A program made the translations under genes and the position numbers. Below, piece by piece: positions 1 to 9,990 of a DNA stretch of 64,000 nt. The stretch covers positions 403,680 to 467,679 of the forward strand of contig CAUYUJ010019282.1 of NCBI GenBank assembly GCA_963575745.1. The letters run 5' to 3'. The stretch is from Prorocentrum cordatum. Taxonomy: Eukaryota > Sar > Dinophyceae > Prorocentrales > Prorocentraceae. Position 1 is the first letter of the stretch; every line of letters starts with the position of its first letter. The notes beneath the pieces were generated by a model. It had not been told where the DNA came from and made no database searches. It was given only the letters and a program-made list of their open reading frames with translations.

Positions 1-385
1 GGGAAACGCCGAAACCTGAGGGTTTTCCCGTGTCGGGCCCTGGGAGGCGATACCCGTTCGACACTCTCTCGAAACCCTCCTGGGTGCTCGCGATATTCCT
101 CCTGGGATGTGGCCCCTGAGCACGATGGGAGCAACCTCAACTCTTCGGCCTGTCCGCTGCCCGGCCTACGGTCGTGGCCAAGAGGGCGGTTGGGGAGCGA
201 TCGAGGCCACCCCTCCGCGCGGCGCCGTGCGGCGCGAGCGCGCGAGGCCAACGTGGCCACGCAGCGACGCCTTCGCGCACTCTTCGGCGCCTCTAGTGGC
301 GTGCGTGGCCGTACGTCCACGAACACGGCGACCCCAGCACCGGCGCCTAGGCGCAGCGGCCGCTCGGGCCGCAAGCCCTGTTTCC
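1..385. other. GC-rich unique sequence, no gene seen
   Basis: Open frames overlap on both strands but are rich in Arg, Ala and Pro, as expected of random GC-rich DNA. No domain or repeat was recognised. Confidence 0.5.
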
Positions 386-429
386 ACCTCCTCCTCCTCC
401 TCCTCCTCCTCCTACTTCTCCTCCTCCTG
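386..429. repeat. (CTC)n microsatellite
   Basis: An interrupted CTC/CCT trinucleotide run on the plus strand. It is the first of more than ten such pyrimidine tracts in this window. Confidence 0.95.
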
Positions 430-847
430 CCAGTGGCCACAGGCCTGAGACGCTGGAGGAACTGCGCGAGTATTTCGGGAGCGGGATCCGCAGGCGTGGG
501 CTCCGGGGCGCCGACCTGCATTGCGCCTCGCTGGCGCGCTCGGCTCGTGGTGTCAGGCAGCATGGGCGCCAGCTGCGTGGACGGCCTCGGGGAGAAGACC
601 GTCGGCCCGCCGAACGGCCGAACTCGGTCTGGAGTGTGCTGTGGGGCCAGAGGCCACCATGGCACGGCGTGGGATCCTCTGCGGGCGGGGCGGGTCTCCT
701 GCGCACCCGACTGCAGTCCCCGATCGGCCAGAAGGCCCCCGGGCGGCGACTGCGCCGTGGGCCTGCACACGAGACTGGCGCGGACCGGACTCCCCTGCCT
801 GATTTGGCACCAGAGCACCAAAACACCACACACTCATTTTCCCACAT
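430..847. other. Unique GC-rich sequence, no gene seen
   Basis: About 420 bases with no supported gene, RNA or repeat. Confidence 0.4.
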
Positions 848-912
848 TTTCACACATTCACACACACGCACACACACACAAAAACAAACACACACACACA
901 CACACACGCACG

Positions 913-953
<41 letters not shown>

Positions 954-1255
954 CAACGCAACGCACGCACGCACCAGCACGCACGCACGCACGCACGGCA
1001 CGCGCACACACAACACAGGCACCCACACAACGCACACGCGCACGCGTACACATCACACACATACACACACACGGCGCACACACATACACACACACGCGCA
1101 CACACATACACACACACGCACACGCACACGCACACGCACACGCACACGCACACGCACACGCACACGCACACGAACACGCACGCGCACGCACACATGCACA
1201 CGCAAACACACACACACACAAACACACACACAAACACACACACACACACGCACAC
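848..1255. repeat. (CA)n / (CACG)n alternating purine-pyrimidine tract
   Basis: About 400 bp of CA dinucleotides with regular CG steps, including a hexanucleotide CGCACA block near 1105-1175. Every frame is open and gives Thr-His or Val-Cys strings, so the long ORFs here are artefacts. Alternating CA/CG DNA of this length is a classic Z-DNA candidate. Confidence 0.95.
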
Positions 1256-1365
1256 TTTGGCGGTAACGTCTTCGCGAGCAGCGACGAGGTGGATAAAGTC
1301 AAGCACGCACGCGCGCACGCATACTCCGCCGACCCCTCGTGGGTCTCTAAACGTGTGAGATTATA

Positions 1366-1456
1366 CCCCCCCCCCTGGGCGGCCCCCCCCTGAGCCCCCC
1401 CCCCCCCCTTGTGACCTTCCTCTTCTCAACAGGCAATTTGCCCCCCCCCCCCCCCT
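1366..1456. repeat. Cluster of poly-C tracts
   Basis: Four runs of 8 to 16 C residues (1366-1375, 1383-1390, 1395-1408 and 1441-1456) separated by short unique pieces. On the minus strand these are G runs of the size that form G-quadruplexes. Confidence 0.9.
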
Positions 1457-1494
1457 CGTCGGATCGGGCCCACGCCCGAACTCATCAGGGGCGG

Positions 1495-1950
1495 TCCGTG
1501 CCCCGCAGGCTCCGCCTGGAGCTCCAAGACAACTCGTCAAGCCTCCCAAGACACCCCCAAGTCGCCGAATGATCGATCCAAGAAGCCACGAAGACTCCCC
1601 AAGAGGCCTCCAAGAGGCTCCCCAGGAAACCCCCAAAGAGCCGAAATCGTCGAATTCCTATGGGGATCGTACACTTTTCGCACACACGCCTTTTCGGCCT
1701 TCGCGGCGCCCAAAACCGTTCCAAGACGGCCCAAAACTTCCCCACTATTCCCTCAATACGGCCCACGGGAGCTCCAAAACGGCCCCAGCGGCGCCCAAGA
1801 TGGCACTCAAGCGCTCCAAGACGGCCTCAGGAAAGGCCACAAGTGGCTCCCAGCAAGCCCAGAAGCCTCCGAAAGGCACACAAAAAGCACCAAAGGTCTC
1901 CAAGAGGGTGAAAAGAGGCTCTGGAACGGCGTCCAGGAGCCTTCAAAACT
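1495..1950. repeat. Degenerate CCAAGA-rich tandem repeat
   Basis: Irregular 12- to 30-bp units built on CTCCAAGA, CCCAAGA and AAGACGGCCC. The same vocabulary returns at 2480-2660 and, reverse-complemented, at 30905-31080. That makes it a dispersed degenerate repeat and not a gene, although frames stay open for up to 127 codons. Confidence 0.65.
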
Positions 1951-3007
1951 GACGCCCAGAGGCTCGCGGGAGCCCTCCCAGCGAGAGTCCTACGGACATT
2001 CCCGATGCTTCATACTCACAACCCAGGCACGGCGGCGGGATGGGCCGAAGGCTGCGAGATGCTGTCACGGAGCTCGACCTTACCGACAATGCCATACCCG
2101 GCAATTCGACTCACCGCCTGTATACCGCCTGCATCATAGTTTCCCTCCCTTGGCCTCCAAACCGGAACATCGACAAACTCCCTTCCTTTGCATTACCCCC
2201 TCCTCTTCCTGCTCCTCCTGACGGCACCGCGCACTCGCGCGCTGCCACAAGCGCTTTCACGGGTCCCACGCGCAGGCTTTACACTTCAGCGTGCGGTTTT
2301 GGTGGGCACGCGCAAAATGCGGTCCATCCGAGAACTGAGATTTTGGAAGATTCCTCTTGCAAGCGCCGAATATCATTCCTCTTGCAAGCGCCGAAATTTG
2401 GGAGCTGATCTCTTCGCTTGATGGACTTTCCCTGTTTCAGCTTGTCGGAACATGTTCGCCTTTTGCTCTCTTCCAAACGGTGCGAGAAGACCCAAAGATC
2501 GCATCCACTTTGCCCAGGACGCTTCCAGGAAGCGCCCACGACAACCCAAGACGCACCCAGGACAGCCGCAAGAGAATCCAATCAGAGGCACAACCCGAAA
2601 CGCGAACCGAAAATACCAAGAGTCCAGCCCAAGAGAGCTCGAAGAGGCCGCACTGTCAACCCGAGGGAGACCCGAGTGCCCGGGAGAGCGACCCAACATA
2701 GTGAGTCTCCAGTGCCCGAAAGAGTGTCCCGACGTCCCCTACGAGATTCTGAGTTGGTACCCATACCGAATCAAGGGGTCGGCGGATGTGGCGCAAGCCT
2801 GAAGAATCACATAGACACACATGTACGCATGCATGTGTAAGTAGGTATCTGTGCATGGATATTATGTTTACCCATGCATACGAGTGTGGAAATCTAACCT
2901 TACGTATTTCAACGAATGGCTATCTGATCAAGCATGGTCATCCCTTCGACTGAAACTGACTGCACGCTGTCACGTGAATTCCAGGCAGCCTGCGGCAGTC
3001 CACACGC
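1951..3007. other. No gene; degenerate repeats and a short direct duplication
   Basis: A 20-bp word beginning TTCCTCTTGCAAGCG occurs twice, near 2350 and 2378. The stretch 2480-2660 again contains the CCAAGA-type degenerate repeat. ORFs here have no recognisable domain. Confidence 0.5.
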
Positions 3008-3288
3008 GGGGAGGATGGGGAGGAGAGGGAGGCGGAGGCAGCGGAGGAAGGCCAAGGAGCAGCAAGGAGGAGGCCGAATGGCAGGCCGATGAGGCCGACT
3101 GGGAGGTCGAGGCGGAGGAGGAGGAGGAGGCGGAGGAGGAGGAGAAGGAGGAGGAAGAGGAGGAGGAGGAGGAGGAGGGATGGAGGAGAAAGAGGAGGAG
3201 GAGGAGGAGGGATGGATGATGATGAGGAGGAAGGAGGAGGGCGGAGGAGGAGAAGGAGGAGGTAGGGAGGCGGAGGAGGAGGCGGGAG
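3008..3288. repeat. (GGA)n purine tract
   Basis: About 280 bp of GGA/GAG trinucleotides with interruptions. Glu-rich and Arg-rich ORFs here simply translate the repeat. Confidence 0.95.
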
Positions 3289-3429
3289 GCATTTTGTGTC
3301 AAGGCAGCATGCGAAGTTCTACGATGTCGCGGGCCGCGGGAAGAACTGCGCTTCGGACTCGGGCCTTGCCTCGGCTCGACGGAGCAGGAACCGAGCCGGC
3401 GGCGCGAATGGCTGCCGAGCGTCTCGTGA

Positions 3430-4018
3430 TCCTCGTCCTCCTCCTCCTCCTCTTCCTCCTCCTCCTCCTCCTCCTGTTCCTCCTCCTTTCCTCCTCCTCC
3501 TCCTCCTCCTTTTCCTCCTCCATCTCCTCCTCCTGCTTTTCATCTTCCCTCCCCCCTCCCCCTCCCCCCTCCCCCATCCGCCTCCTCCCCCTCCTCCTCC
3601 TCCCACCTCCTCCTCATTTCCTCGCATCTTCCTCCTCCTCCTCCTATCGTCCTCCTCCTCCCTCCACCTGCTCCTCCTCCTCCTCCACCCCCCCTCCATC
3701 CTCCTCATGCCCTCCTCTTCCTCCTCCTCCTCCTCCTCCTCCTCTCCTCCTACAATCCCATCCGCCACCTCCCTGCTCCTTTTCCTCCTTCTCCTTCTCC
3801 TCCTCCTCCTCCTCCTCCTCGTCCTCGTCCTCGTCCTCCTCCTCCTCCTCCTCCTCCTCCTCCTCCTCCTCCTCCTCCTCTCTGGCGGTCTATTGGGGTT
3901 CTGGGAAGCCTGTGGAGGTTCAGGCGGACGCCTCTGAGGGTCCTCCCCAGAAGTCTCCAGAGACCACAACAGAAGCAGCCAAGCCATGTCGTCCTCCTCC
4001 TCCTCCTCCTCCTCCTCA
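3430..4018. repeat. (CCT)n pyrimidine tract
   Basis: About 450 bp of CCT/CTC repeats from 3430 to 3882, then a ~110-bp unique piece, then another pure block at 3992-4018. The long Ser-, Leu- and Pro-rich ORFs are translations of the repeat. Confidence 0.95.
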
Positions 4019-4896
4019 CTGCATTGTGTGAGGACGCCTCTTACAGACCTGCACCGATCTTGGCCACGTCGACCCTGCATCCAGGTTCGGTGTATACGCC
4101 CTCCTGGCTTCACCGATTCTAGCCAGGCCGATCGGCCTGGCAAGCACCAGTGTAGGCCAATATAGAGAGAGCATAAAATCCACCCTCAAAAGAATCACCC
4201 CGACACGCGAAGCCATTTAACAAACGCACCCAACGAAGGAATGGAACAGGACAAAGCTGTTTAATGAACGCCCAAGGCCGTCTCGTAAACGCAAAGTATC
4301 TGGTCCGGGCGATTTTCCTAGAAGGAGAAAAACGCCAAAAACGCCAGGGACGGCGCCGGAGGCGCTGCTGGGGGGCCCAGCGCGCATCCAAGAAATCCGC
4401 GCGGAGCGCCAAAAGTTTATGCTTATTCTTTTTCGAGCAATCGAAGAGTGCCCGATGACTGGGGTGCCGAGGCCCTCCGACATCGGCCCTCCTCCAGCGG
4501 GTCGTCGTGAGCACTGCGATGACAGCAGGATGAGTACGCCCTCGGATGAGGGTACAGTCGAGGCGTTGACCTAAGGAACGCTAAATAAGGAACGCGGCCC
4601 CTATTTTCCATAAGTTAAACTTCGATTCCATATCGAAAACCTAAGGAAAACCTGAGGCAAGCTGCGAAACAATTAAGGAACACGGAGCCCCTCCCCAATG
4701 AAAAGGGTTCCTTCTTCAGCGCCCAGACTGTACAGTCCACCCGTACAAGAAGGATGCGCGGTAAGGCTGCACGGGCCTGGGAGGACCATGCGGAAACGCT
4801 TCTCGAGCGAGGCCGGCCAGCGAAAGTCGCTCCGCCCTGGAAAGGTTGCCCCATCTATACTGTGCGGGTTGGCTGCAAATCTGGAGTCTCTGAGAG
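4019..4896. other. Unique sequence, no gene seen
   Basis: About 880 bp. The word AAGGAACGC recurs near 4573 and 4589, and related words continue to 4690. No frame carries a domain I recognise. Confidence 0.45.
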
Positions 4897-5035
4897 CTCC
4901 TCCTCCTCGTCCTCCTCCCCCTCCTCCTCCTCCTCCTCCTCCTCCTCCTCCTCCTCCTCCTCCTCGTCCTCCTTCTCCTCCTCCTCCTCGTCCTCCTCCT
5001 CCTCCTCGTCCTCGTCCTCCTCCTCCTCCTCCTCA
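4897..5035. repeat. (CTC)n microsatellite
   Basis: Interrupted CTC/CGT trinucleotides, about 140 bp. Confidence 0.95.
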
Positions 5036-5400
5036 TTCTGAGAGCTGGCGTGTCTTGTCTGGAGGACGCATCCGGCGCCGCGGCCGTCCCAACAGACGCT
5101 CGGGCAGCGCCGAGAGCGCTCCAGGACGCCCAGGATCGATTTAGCCATCGTCCTGGGCCTGCCTCAACATTCGGCGGTGGACAAACCTCGATTAGTAAAC
5201 CTCCCTTTACGGAAAACGACATAAGACCGAAACCGACGGACCTGGACCCGCCAAACTGACGGCCGCGACGCCCTCTCGCGAACCGAACACGGCCAATTCC
5301 CTAATCGACGCGTCAGGGTAGGAGGTCCGTCAGCCTCCGAAACAGTCTGGGGGAACGGCTCCTGCCCCGGGGCCAGTACTCCCCAGGACCAGCGCTGTTC
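5036..5400. other. Unique sequence, no gene seen
   Basis: No repeat or supported ORF in these ~365 bases. Confidence 0.4.
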
Positions 5401-5486
5401 CTCCCCCTCCTCCTCCTCCTCCTCCTCCTCCTCGTCCTCCTCCTCCTCCTCCTCCTCCTCCTCCTCCTCTGCTCTGCTCTGCTCTG
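5401..5486. repeat. (CTC)n followed by (GCTCT)n
   Basis: A CTC trinucleotide block passes directly into three to four GCTCT pentanucleotides. Confidence 0.95.
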
Positions 5487-5814
5487 CCGGGTCCCGTGAC
5501 AAGGGCCCCGGGAGGCCGCAGACGAGGGGCACTTCTTCTCGCCGGCGGCGAGGCAGAGGCACGGTCCGCACCGGCGGGAGGCGAGTCGGGGCCACCGAAG
5601 GGCGAACGGTCCGGCGTGCAGGCGGGAGGGAAGAAGGCGAGGGCGGCCGCGCGGAGGGAGGGGGAGGGGAAATCTGACGGGGCCCCGGGACACAGAAATA
5701 GATAGACACGGATAACCGGATTCCCCCATGTTTTCCCATATTTTCATATTTTCAGGGGAGTCGACGATTCATTGTGCCTGTGTTTTTTTCCCTTCCGAAG
5801 ATCTCTCAAACCTG

Positions 5815-5932
5815 GAAGGAGGGAAGAGGGAGGAGGGAGGAGGGAAGAGTGAGGGAGGAGGCAGGCGGCAGGAGGCAGGAGGCAGGAGGCAGGAGGCAGG
5901 AGGGAGGAGGGAGGAGGCAGGGGGCAGGGGGC
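5815..5932. repeat. (GGAGGCA)n purine repeat at gap edge
   Basis: Heptamer-like GGAGGCA and GGAGGGA units run straight into the N gap. The repeat probably caused the assembly break. Confidence 0.9.
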
Positions 5933-6032
5933 NNNNNNNNNNNNNNNNNNNNNNNNNNNNNNNNNNNNNNNNNNNNNNNNNNNNNNNNNNNNNNNNNNNN
6001 NNNNNNNNNNNNNNNNNNNNNNNNNNNNNNNN
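5933..6032. other. Assembly gap of 100 N
   Basis: Exactly 100 N. A round number usually marks a scaffold gap of unknown size, so distances across it should not be trusted. Confidence 0.99.
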
Positions 6033-6216
6033 GTCGAAAAGGAAGCGACAATGAAAACAAACAGCCGTTGCCTCAAGGATGACGGCGAACGCAGTCGGAG
6101 TCAGCAGGCGGAACCCCCCGGGGACTCGGCCCAATCTTCATCGAACTCTGCAGCCCCCCAAGGCCACGGCTCGCGGGCACCTCGGCCGAGGCCCCGCCTC
6201 TCGAGCCTCCACCGCC

Positions 6217-7917
6217 TCACGGGCGCCTCGAGAGAGGCCCCGCCTCCCCAGCCTCCTCCGCCACCAGCGCCACGGGAGAGGCTCCGCCTCCCACGCCTCC
6301 GCCCCCTCCTGCGGCAGCCCGTCCACCAGCGGCCAGCACCCCATGCTCCTGTAGGAGGCGTGCCGCCTTCGCGTAGCCGATGCCCCGCCTGATGAACTGG
6401 CGCCGGGCGCCCCCGTCCTTGCCCCGGCCCGCGTGCATCGCCAAGAACCGCGACTGTTCGAGGAGCAGCTGCGCCACGCTCTCGGGCGTAGCGCCCGGCA
6501 TGGCGGCGAAGATGGGCACCATGTCCATGGCCCCAGCGCGCGCCGGATCGATGGGCTCTTTCTCTGCCGCGGGCAGCGGCGCCGCGACGGGCACCTCTTC
6601 GGCCTCGGGCTGCAGCGCAGCGGCCGCGGCAGCAATCCCCAGAGAGCTCGGCGGCGGTTCCTCGCCCGCAGCCTGCGTCCCGAGGTCCAGCACCACAGGC
6701 GATGCCGCCGCATCCAGTGGAGCCGGGCTTGGAGCCAGGCTGGCCGCCGGGCTGGGTGCCGGGCCGGCCGCCGGGCCGGGCGCCGGGGGGGCCGCCCGGC
6801 ACGGCGCAGGTGGCGGGCAGGGCGCCAGGCGCGCCGCCTGGCTAAAAGCCGGGCTGGGCGCCGGGCTGGGCGCCCGGCTGGCCCTGGCCGCCAGGCTTGC
6901 GCCGTGATTGTCGCCGTCGTCAGTGTCCGCCACGGACGTCTCCTCCGCGCCCTCGGGCTCCACATTCTGGGTCTCCCCCTCGTGGAACCGAGTGTTCTCC
7001 AGGGTCAACAAATTCCCCTCGCTCATGGCCGACATCATTCCCTGCCCCTTCTTCTCATGCTGGTCCTCCTCATCGTCCTCGTCGTAGTCCTCCTCATCGT
7101 CCTCGTCGCCGTACGCCTTCTCGTAGCCGTCCTGCCGTTTGCCATCCGAGAAGCCGCCCTCCGTGGAGCCGGCCGCCGAGATGCCCTCCGCGAGGCAGCC
7201 CGCCCCGGAGCCATCGCTCGAGCTGACCTCGGCGAAGTTGCCCTGCTCGAAGTCGTTCCCAGGGTCGCCCTGTGCGGTGCAGTCCTCCTCGAAGCTGTTT
7301 TGCTGTTGGCCCTCCGCGAAGCCGTCCTCTGAGAGAGTCGGGAAGAAGGCCTCCTCGTCCTCGCCTGCATCCGCACTGTCGAAGGCCACGACGGGGACAG
7401 GATCGAAGTGGTGGAACATCAGCGCCGTCTGCGTCATGGCGCGGCAGGCCGCCGCCTCCGCAGGAGGCTCCCCAGTGCGGGCGGGAGCCGACTGCCCTCC
7501 CAAGTCCGCCTCGAGGATGGGCGCGACCAAGGCGAGCCTCGCCACGAGCTCGGGCTCCGCGGCCCGCGGCCCTGGCGCGTCGCGCTCGGTCGCCGCGGCA
7601 GACGGGCGCACAGCTGCCTGCGCCGCCTCCATGGCGCGCATCTCGGCCTCGAGCCCAGCGCATCGGGCCTCGAGCTCCGCCACGCGGCGCAGCGCCTCCG
7701 CCAGGCGCCCAGCGGCCGCCTGGCGCCCGGCCTCCTGCCTGGCCCGCCGCACAGGCCACTACGAAGGCCTGGCCGCCGGGGGCACTGCCGGGGGCTGCTC
7801 CGCCGCCGCATGGGTGGCCCTGCAGCTGACAGCAGCCATCTCCTCAAGCTCCCAGCTCCGGACGCCACATGCCGCGAGGGCGCGGGCCGCGGCGCTCGGG
7901 CTATGGGCCTCGGCCAT
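6217..7917 (-). CDS. Hypothetical acidic, Pro/Ala-rich protein with in-frame TAG
   Basis: I do not recognise the family. From the ATG at 7917 the frame runs to a TGA at 6217-6219 (567 codons), broken only by a TAG at 7759-7761 (codon 53). After the TAG comes an Arg/Glu/Ala heptad-like helix that looks like a coiled coil (about residues 57-100). Then there is a strongly acidic Asp/Glu block, a Pro/Ala/Ser linker of APSP-type repeats, and a helical region containing PIFAAMPGATPESVAQLLLE near the C-terminus. The tail is Gly-rich. Codon third positions are mostly G or C, and the composition is unlike random frames nearby, so I take this as a real or recently real gene. A downstream Met around residue 91 could be an alternative start. 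The TAG could be a true nonsense mutation, part of an unseen intron or a sequence error. Confidence 0.55.
6716..6896 (-). repeat. 12-bp coding minisatellite (APSP repeats)
   Basis: Imperfect 12-bp units of GCCGGGCTGGGC type lie inside the hypothetical gene. They encode Ala-Pro-Ser-Pro repeats on the minus strand, a flexible linker. Confidence 0.75.
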
Positions 7918-7924
7918 GCGCGAG

Positions 7925-8060
7925 TGTTTGTGGTGGCACAAACTGACGCTGTGTTGCACGCGGCTGCTGTCGTGTACATCGGCGGTGTGGTGTATACACA
8001 GGCGCTGTGGTGCACGCGGCACCATGATGTACACAGGCGTTGTGGTGCATATCGCCACCT
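7925..8060. repeat. Imperfect TGTACACAGGCG repeats upstream of the minus-strand gene
   Basis: Three to four imperfect ~25-33-bp units around GTGTACACAGGCGCTGTGG lie just 5' of the ATG at 7917. They may be in the promoter or 5' UTR, but nothing shows a regulatory role. Confidence 0.55.
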
Positions 8061-8204
8061 ACATGTTCGTGCTACCCGTCTTCCGTCATTCCTAACCATT
8101 CCCAAACGCCGCCGGCGCGAAACGTGACGTCATCGACCCCCTCCCACCCCCAGATGATTGCCGTCATCGGCCCGGACTTAAAACAAGCTCCAGCCGCGTC
8201 CGCG

Positions 8205-8280
8205 CGCACGACGACGATGAGCGACAAGCGACGAACCACGAGCGACGACGACTAACGACGACGACAACGACGACGACGAC

Positions 8281-8311
<31 letters not shown>

Positions 8312-8370
8312 CCTGCGGACCAGACACCTATGCGGATTCCTACGCGGACACCTACGCGGATCCCAGTGCG
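8205..8370. repeat. (CGA)n tract followed by CCTACGCGGA repeats
   Basis: About 105 bp of CGA trinucleotides (to 8311) are followed by three to four ~14-bp CCTACGCGGACA-like units. Confidence 0.9.
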
Positions 8371-8469
8371 CACGGCGGCAGTGCCCGGAGCGCACTGGGG
8401 GGGGGAGCGTTACGTCATAGGGGGGGGGGAAGTGGGGGCCATGACGCCCGTCATGCCCCAAGCAATAAA

Positions 8470-8910
8470 GAAATGGCCTCCTATGGGGCCACGAATCGCG
8501 TAAGGGGTATGCCAAAATGGGCCTGCGGTGGGCGGGGGGGGGCGCATGCGAACTGTGCCGCCGGGACCTTCGGCGCAGCTCCTATGGGGCCACGAACCGC
8601 GTGAGCGGCGTGCCAAAATGTCGTTGCGGTGGGCGGGGGGGACGCATGCGAACTGTGCCACTGGGACCTTCGGCGGAGCTCCGATGGGGCCACGAACCGC
8701 GTGAGGGGTGCGCCAAAATGGGCCTGCGGCGGGGTGGGGAAGACGCATGCGAACTGTGCCACTGCGACCTTCGGCGGAGTTCCTATGGGGCCACGCGTCT
8801 CGCGAAGGGTGCGCCAAAATGGGCCTGCGGTGGGCGGGGAGGGCGCATGCGAACTGTGCCACTGCGACCTTCGGCGGAGCTCCTATGGGGCCACGAGCCG
8901 TGTGAGGGGG
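8470..8910. repeat. ~91-bp tandem array (module A)
   Basis: About five units contain GGAGCTCCTATGGGGCCACG, GTGCCAAAATG and GCATGCGAACTGTGCCACTG. The unit is the same family as the arrays at 24.7, 32.2, 39.4, 46.4 and 49.5 kb. Confidence 0.95.
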
Positions 8911-9071
8911 TGTTGATGATGATGATAATGATGATGATGACGACGATGATGACGATGATGATGATGACGATGATGATGGTGATGGGAAGGGAGGAGGGGG
9001 GGGGGAGGGGGAGGTGGGACGCGGGGCGATGACTCTTCAAAACGAGGACCCAACACCACAGGATGGTTGGG
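8470..9071 (-). mobile_element. Module A: truncated composite element (left end plus array)
   Basis: Read on the minus strand this begins at 9071 with CCCAACCATCCTGTGGTG and GTTGGGTCCTCGTTTTG. It then has a G/A-rich stretch and a (CAT)n spacer at about 8911-8985, then about five ~91-bp array units down to 8470. The shared right end is absent, so the copy is truncated or was never complete. Confidence 0.75.
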
Positions 9072-9244
9072 GAAAAGAAGAGAGGAACACGACAGAATAA
9101 ACAAAACAATTACACTACCGAGGACCCCACATACTTATATTATGCCTGGAGTAATGGTAACTGAAATGAAGCATGTGAGAATGATATTGGCGGCCGTTGC
9201 CCCGCCGATGCCGTTGGTGACGCCACTCAAAGGGAGAGGTGGAA

Positions 9245-9990
9245 GAGGAGAAGCGCCGCGCCAGCCACACTTTGCGAACCCGAAGCAGATAGCGACCGCA
9301 CCCCCAAGGCACCCCCTTGCGGCGTCGAGAAGTTGCCACGCCTGCCACGCTTTGCGAAGCCGAAACGGATAGCGACCGCACCCCTGGCGCACCCCTTGTG
9401 GCATCGAGAAAGTACCGCGCCAGCCGCGCCTCGCGAGCCCGAAACGGATAGCGACCGTACCCCCTGCGCACCCCCTTGTGGCGTCGAAGAAGTTTCACGC
9501 CTGTCACGCTTTGCGAGCCCGAAGCGGATAGCGACCGCACCCCCAGCGCACTCCCTTCGGCGTCGAGAAATTGCCACGCCTGCCACGCTTCGCGAGCCCG
9601 GAACGGATAGCGACCGTACCCCCAGCGCACCCCTTGTGGCGTCGAGAAAATGCCACGCCTGCCAACGCTTTACGAAACCGAAACGGATAGCGACCGCATC
9701 CCTGGCGCACCCCTTGTGGCATCGAGAAAGCACCGCGCCTGCCACGCTTTGCGAGCCCGAAACGGATAGCGACCGTGCCCCCAGCGCACCCCCGTGGCGT
9801 CGAGGAAACGTCACGCCTGCCACGCTTTGCGTGGCCGAAACGGGTAGCGACCGCACCACCAACGCACCCCCTGTGGCGTCCAGAAAGTGCCACGCGTGCC
9901 ACACGTTGCGAGCCCGAAACGGATGTCGACCGCACCCCCAGCGCACCCCCTGTGGCGTCCAGAGAGTGCCGCGCCTGCCAAGCTTTGCGG
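9245..9990. repeat. 79-bp satellite subfamily
   Basis: Nine or so units of about 79 bp share GATAGCGACCGCACC, GTGGCGTCGAGAAA and CCACGCCTGCCACGC. They merge into the ~89-bp subfamily that follows, with a shared core. Confidence 0.93.

Noticed and set aside
109-1358. Thr/His- and Val/Cys-rich ORFs
   Set aside because: Direct translation of the (CA)n tract.
3180-4143. Ser/Pro/Leu- and Arg/Glu-rich ORFs
   Set aside because: Translation of CCT/GGA microsatellites.
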